Shown here one piece after another: positions 13,534 through 16,319 of a stretch of 16,319 nucleotides of DNA (its first letter is position 1; each line of letters opens with the position of its first letter). The DNA lies in assembly GCA_035362115.1 (NCBI GenBank), contig DAOSDD010000089.1, positions 1 to 16,319 on the forward strand, read 5' to 3'. The position numbers and the translations under genes are program-made. The stretch comes from DUMC01 sp035362115. GTDB lineage: Bacteria > Bacillota > Clostridia > Acetivibrionales > DUMC01. The notes beneath the pieces were generated by a model. That model was not told where the DNA came from, searched no databases, and saw only the letters and a program-made list of their open reading frames with translations.

Positions 13534-14640
13534 ATGAAAGGAAGAAAACCTTTTGATTTTTGGATCTTTATGACAGTGCTTATATTGCTATCTATTGGCA
13601 TAATAACAGTTTTCAGCGCAAGTGCACCGTTTTCCTACAGCAACTTTCGCGATATATATTATATACTTAAAAAACAGCTGTTATATGGGGCGATAGGGCT
13701 TGTTGCAATGTTTGTTGCCATGAATATAGATTACAGAATATTAGCGAAATATTCATCCTTACTTCTTATTATAAGTATAGTTATGTTAATAGCTGTACTT
13801 ATTCCAGGCATAGGGAAAGAAGAAAATGGATCAACAAGATGGATTGAGTTTGGTTCTTTGCGTTTTCAGCCTTCAGAAATCGCAAAGATAGCAATAATAC
13901 TATATTTTTCCTCTAGTTTATCTAAAAGAAAATCCCCTTTAAATTCATTTTTCAAGGATCTTTTACCTTATCTTATACTAATAGGTGTTATTTCCGGACT
14001 CTTACTTCTTGAACCACATTTGAGCTGCACTATAATTATATTAATAGTGGCTATGATCATTCTCTTTTCAGCAGGTGCAAAAATAAAGCATTTCATGATA
14101 TTATTTGTTCCAGCTGCTTCTGCTTTTGCAGCTCTAGTAGCTTTTGTACCATATATGAATAGAAGAGTTCTTTCTTTTCTAGATCCATGGAAAGATATGC
14201 AGGGAGATGGTTATCATGCAGTTCAATCTCTATATGCCATAGGTTCAGGCGGGCTGTTTGGAAGAGGTTTAGGAAAGAGTATGCAGAAATTTCTTTATCT
14301 GCCATATCCCCATAATGATTTTATTTTTTCAGTGTTGGCAGAAGAGTTGGGCTTTTTAGGAGTGCTAACCGTTATGGTTTTGTTTTTAATGTTTACATGG
14401 AGAGGAATAAAAGTAGCCATGAGTGCACCGGATCTATTTGGAAGCTATACTGCTGTAGGAATAACATCACTAATAAGTGTGCAGACAGTACTTAATATTG
14501 CTGTTGTATCTTCAGCAATACCTCCTACAGGTGTATCTCTTCCTCTGTTTAGCTATGGTGGAACATCACTTGTTTTGATAATGGGGGCTATAGGTATACT
14601 CTTAAGTATATCACGGTATACGAGTTATGGGAGGATATAA
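13534..14640 (+). CDS. ftsW: FtsW/SpoVE, SEDS-family peptidoglycan glycosyltransferase
   Basis: The 368-aa membrane product, with about ten segments, has SEDS-family motifs: FSASAP (27-32), NGSTRWIEFGSLRFQPSEIAKI (98-119), a LLEPHLS variant of the loop motif (158-164), LDPWKDMQGDGYHAVQSLYAIGSGGLFGRGLG (216-247), YPHNDFIFSVLAEELG (258-273) with the proposed catalytic Asp262, and PPTGVSLPLFSYGGTS (330-345). SEDS proteins polymerise lipid II into glycan strands together with a class B PBP; the PBP upstream is the obvious partner. FtsW (division) and SpoVE (spore cortex) cannot be told apart by eye; clostridial cluster members are often named SpoVE. The start is ATG 13534 because GGGGGT (13521-13526) is its ribosome binding site; the in-frame TTG at 13519 overlaps that site. 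Confidence 0.92.
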   Translation: MKGRKPFDFWIFMTVLILLSIGIITVFSASAPFSYSNFRDIYYILKKQLLYGAIGLVAMFVAMNIDYRILAKYSSLLLIISIVMLIAVLIPGIGKEENGSTRWIEFGSLRFQPSEIAKIAIILYFSSSLSKRKSPLNSFFKDLLPYLILIGVISGLLLLEPHLSCTIIILIVAMIILFSAGAKIKHFMILFVPAASAFAALVAFVPYMNRRVLSFLDPWKDMQGDGYHAVQSLYAIGSGGLFGRGLGKSMQKFLYLPYPHNDFIFSVLAEELGFLGVLTVMVLFLMFTWRGIKVAMSAPDLFGSYTAVGITSLISVQTVLNIAVVSSAIPPTGVSLPLFSYGGTSLVLIMGAIGILLSISRYTSYGRI

Positions 14641-14721
14641 GACTAGAAGGGGTGCATATTTGCTTATCCTACGCTCAGATTAAAAGGCTCTACAGCAGCT
14701 TCACTTATGCTCCTTTTGATA

Positions 14722-14771
14722 CTTTGTTAAATCTGCTCAATTTCCCACCTCCCACTTCTCACCTCTAAACT
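14722..14771 (-). repeat. Dispersed repeat, copy C (opposite orientation to 112-158)
   Basis: Read on the minus strand this begins AGTTTAGAGGTGAGAAGTGG, continues GAGGTGGGAAATTGAGCAGA, and ends near AACAAAG, in parallel with the copy at 112-158. It lies in the 187-bp interval between ftsW/spoVE and murA, where murG stands in many related clusters. The rest of that interval (14641-14721) holds a short Shine-Dalgarno-like GGGGTG with a 7-codon open frame starting at a TTG, which I do not regard as a gene. Confidence 0.65.
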
Positions 14772-14781
14772 GAGTAACACC

Positions 14782-14828
14782 TTTTAAACACAGCGCATAA
14801 TATGGTAATGTATGCGAGGTGTTTAAAA
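14782..14828 (+). promoter_or_regulatory. Hairpin sequestering the murA ribosome binding site
   Basis: TTTTAAACAC (14782-14791) pairs perfectly with GTGTTTAAAA (14819-14828). After an AG/AG internal mismatch, CGCATA (14794-14799) pairs with TATGCG (14811-14816), closing an 11-nt loop. The right arm contains the whole murA Shine-Dalgarno GAGGTG (14816-14821) and ends at the A of its ATG. Sixteen base pairs around a ribosome binding site would repress translation unless the stem is opened. What would open it (ribosome, protein, temperature or ligand) cannot be told from the sequence. Confidence 0.65.
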
Positions 14829-16087
14829 TGAGCAAGATCATAATAAATGGTGGTAGAAAATTAAAGGGCGAAATATCTGTAGAAGGCTCAAAAAATGCGA
14901 TTTTACCAATATTGGCTGCAACACTTTTAAATAGCGGAAGAAGTGTGATAAGGAATTGTCCGAAACTGAAGGATGTTGAAGTAACTCTTAGGATACTAAT
15001 GAAATTGGGTTGCAAAGTTGAAGTTGATAAAGATACTGTTATGGTAGATTCCTCCAATATTACCAGCACAGAAATACCCGTAGATCTGGCTGCGGAAATG
15101 AGATCATCCATAATTTTTATGGGACCTATGCTTGCAAGGTGCGGGAGGGTTGTAATAAGCTTTCCGGGAGGATGCGAGATTGGCCCGAGGCCCATTGATT
15201 TGCATCTTAAAGGATTAAGAAGTATGGGGGCCAATATACTTGATGTTCAAGGGGGATTTATTTATTGCAATGCTGACCATCTTAAAGGTACTGAAATCCA
15301 TTTAAGCTATCCAAGTGTTGGTGCTACAGAAAATATAATGTTAGCCTCAGTATTTGCAGAAGGAGAAACATACATACATAATGCGGCCAAAGAACCGGAA
15401 ATAACAGATCTTCAGAATTTCCTGAGAGCTATGGGAGCTGATGTTTCAGGAGCTGGTTCAGGAATAATCTGCGTAAAGGGTACGGCACAAAAGCTTAAGG
15501 ATGTGGAATACACTATAATGCCGGATAGAATTGTAGCAGGAACATATATGGTTGCTGCTGCGATAACGGGAGGAGAAGTAACTTTAAATAATGTCATGCC
15601 TGAGCATCTTAGTGCGGTAATTTCCGCTTTAAGCGAAGCGGGATGTACTATCAAAAATGATGAAAACCATATTTATATATGCGGGCCGGATAGAAATGAA
15701 GCAGTTGATATTATAAGAACACTCCCCTACCCGGGTTTTCCTACTGATATGCAGGCTCCCTTTGTTTCGCTGTTAACTGTTTGCAGAGGTACAAGTATAG
15801 TTGTTGAGACAGTTTTCGAAAACAGATACAAGCATGTTGATGAATTAATGAGAATGGGTGCAAATATAACATTGGAAGGCCGGATTGCAGTTATCAAGGG
15901 AGTTGATAAATTAAATGGAGCGGTTGTATATGCAAGAGATTTGCGTGGAGCTGCAGCATTGGCAATTGCAGGGCTAGCTGCGAAAGGAGAAACTGTTGTG
16001 TTAGATATTAAGCATCTTGATAGAGGCTATGAAAATATGGAAGTTAAACTAGCACAATTAGGAGCATTAATTAGGAGACAAGATTAA
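14828..16087 (+). CDS. murA: MurA, UDP-N-acetylglucosamine 1-carboxyvinyltransferase
   Basis: The 419-aa product has the normal length for MurA. Visible features are the N-terminal SVEGSKNAILPILAATLL (17-34) with substrate-binding Lys22, the loop SFPGGCEIGPRPIDLHLKGL (111-130) with catalytic Cys116, the residue alkylated by fosfomycin, and YPGFPTDMQAPF (301-312) with active-site Asp307. It catalyses transfer of enolpyruvate from PEP to UDP-GlcNAc, the first committed step of peptidoglycan synthesis. ATG 14828 is chosen because GAGGTG (14816-14821) lies 6 nt upstream and the protein then begins MSKIIINGG. An in-frame GTG at 14819 is part of that site. The Cys at the active site predicts fosfomycin sensitivity of this enzyme, by family knowledge. 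Confidence 0.96.
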   Translation: MSKIIINGGRKLKGEISVEGSKNAILPILAATLLNSGRSVIRNCPKLKDVEVTLRILMKLGCKVEVDKDTVMVDSSNITSTEIPVDLAAEMRSSIIFMGPMLARCGRVVISFPGGCEIGPRPIDLHLKGLRSMGANILDVQGGFIYCNADHLKGTEIHLSYPSVGATENIMLASVFAEGETYIHNAAKEPEITDLQNFLRAMGADVSGAGSGIICVKGTAQKLKDVEYTIMPDRIVAGTYMVAAAITGGEVTLNNVMPEHLSAVISALSEAGCTIKNDENHIYICGPDRNEAVDIIRTLPYPGFPTDMQAPFVSLLTVCRGTSIVVETVFENRYKHVDELMRMGANITLEGRIAVIKGVDKLNGAVVYARDLRGAAALAIAGLAAKGETVVLDIKHLDRGYENMEVKLAQLGALIRRQD

Positions 16088-16106
16088 GAGATTAGGAAGT
16101 CATATT

Positions 16107-16319
16107 ATGCATCAGGATAAAAAGTATAAAATAAATACGAATACGGGAAATCTAAAATATAAAGATAAAAGCATCAGGCACATAAGAAAGAAATTGGAGT
16201 ATATTACAATTCTTTTTCTAATTGTTGCAGGTCTCATAGTGCTTATAATGTCGCCAATATTTAATATTTCTAATGTATATATATATGGTAATAGTCATTA
16301 TAGTACAGAGGAAATATCG
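16107..16319 (+). CDS. divIB: FtsQ/DivIB-like cell division protein, N-terminal part
   Basis: The first 71 codons are present and the gene runs off the right edge. The product has a basic, polar cytoplasmic tail (1-33), one membrane segment (about 34-52: ITILFLIVAGLIVLIM) and then SPIFNISNVYIYGNSHYSTEEI. The last stretch is the typical start of the POTRA domain of FtsQ/DivIB (hydrophobic-x-V-x-x-I-x-V-x-G-N-x-x-x-S-x-x-E-I). It is part of the FtsL-DivIC-DivIB subcomplex that controls septal wall synthesis. The ATG at 16107 has AGGAAG (16094-16099) 7 nt upstream. It follows murA by 19 bp, so both are in the same operon. Confidence 0.85.
   Translation, partial: MHQDKKYKINTNTGNLKYKDKSIRHIRKKLEYITILFLIVAGLIVLIMSPIFNISNVYIYGNSHYSTEEIS

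Noticed and set aside
14641..14721. Remnant of murG after ftsW/spoVE
   Set aside because: A GGGGTG site and a TTG open a frame of only seven codons, with no resemblance to the MurG N-terminal GGTGGH motif.
14796..14801. Separate murA promoter with -10 CATAAT
   Set aside because: No acceptable -35 box at 16-18 nt upstream, and the bases are part of the hairpin stem.
14737..15234. 165-aa minus-strand open frame opposite murA
   Set aside because: It is antisense to conserved murA sequence with no start signal; treated as a shadow.

Overview
The window reads as chromosomal DNA of a low-GC, spore-forming-type Clostridia (Firmicutes). Support comes from the A/T-rich composition, strong GGAGG/GAGGTG ribosome binding sites, frequent TTG and GTG starts, a MurE with the DNPR motif of meso-diaminopimelate-adding enzymes, and a Firmicutes-type division and cell wall (dcw) cluster. 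Clostridium thermocellum-like relatives (Acetivibrio/Ruminiclostridium group) are a reasonable guess, but species cannot be fixed from this sequence alone.

Left part (1-4860). The last 28 codons of a HlyD/RND-type membrane fusion protein run off the left edge. A minus-strand operon follows: nfeD (NfeD/OB-fold membrane protein), floA (flotillin-like scaffold) and a small unrecognised 98-aa gene whose ribosome binding site touches the floA stop codon. Its probable sigma-A promoter takes its -35 box from a 62-bp palindromic element. Two plus-strand genes come next: a lipoprotein with a DUF4097-like beta-repeat look, and a membrane-anchored CapA/PGA_cap metallophosphatase-fold protein. A strong rho-independent terminator closes this part.

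Right part (4890-16319). This is the dcw cluster in one direction: mraZ, rsmH (mraW), ftsL, a class B PBP with two PASTA domains, murE, murF, mraY, ftsW/spoVE, murA and the start of ftsQ/divIB. It is headed by a good sigma-A promoter (TTGATT-17-TAAAAT). Just downstream lie four direct repeats of A(A/G)GTGG with an exact 10-bp period, which match the known architecture of MraZ operators and so suggest autoregulation of the whole cluster. MurE, MurF, MraY and MurA make the UDP-MurNAc-pentapeptide and lipid I precursors. FtsW/SpoVE and the PBP polymerise and crosslink the glycan. FtsL and DivIB/FtsQ are divisome scaffold proteins. murD and murG, common members of this cluster, are absent from the expected places.

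Non-coding structure deserves attention: the MraZ-box array, a hairpin that buries the murA ribosome binding site and touches its start codon, a dispersed 45-50 bp repeat present twice in opposite orientation (112-158 and 14722-14771), several heptanucleotide tandem repeats, a degenerate 26-27 bp A-rich tandem repeat between rsmH and ftsL, and hairpins near the ftsL start and the murE stop. No RNA genes, CRISPR arrays or transposase genes were seen.
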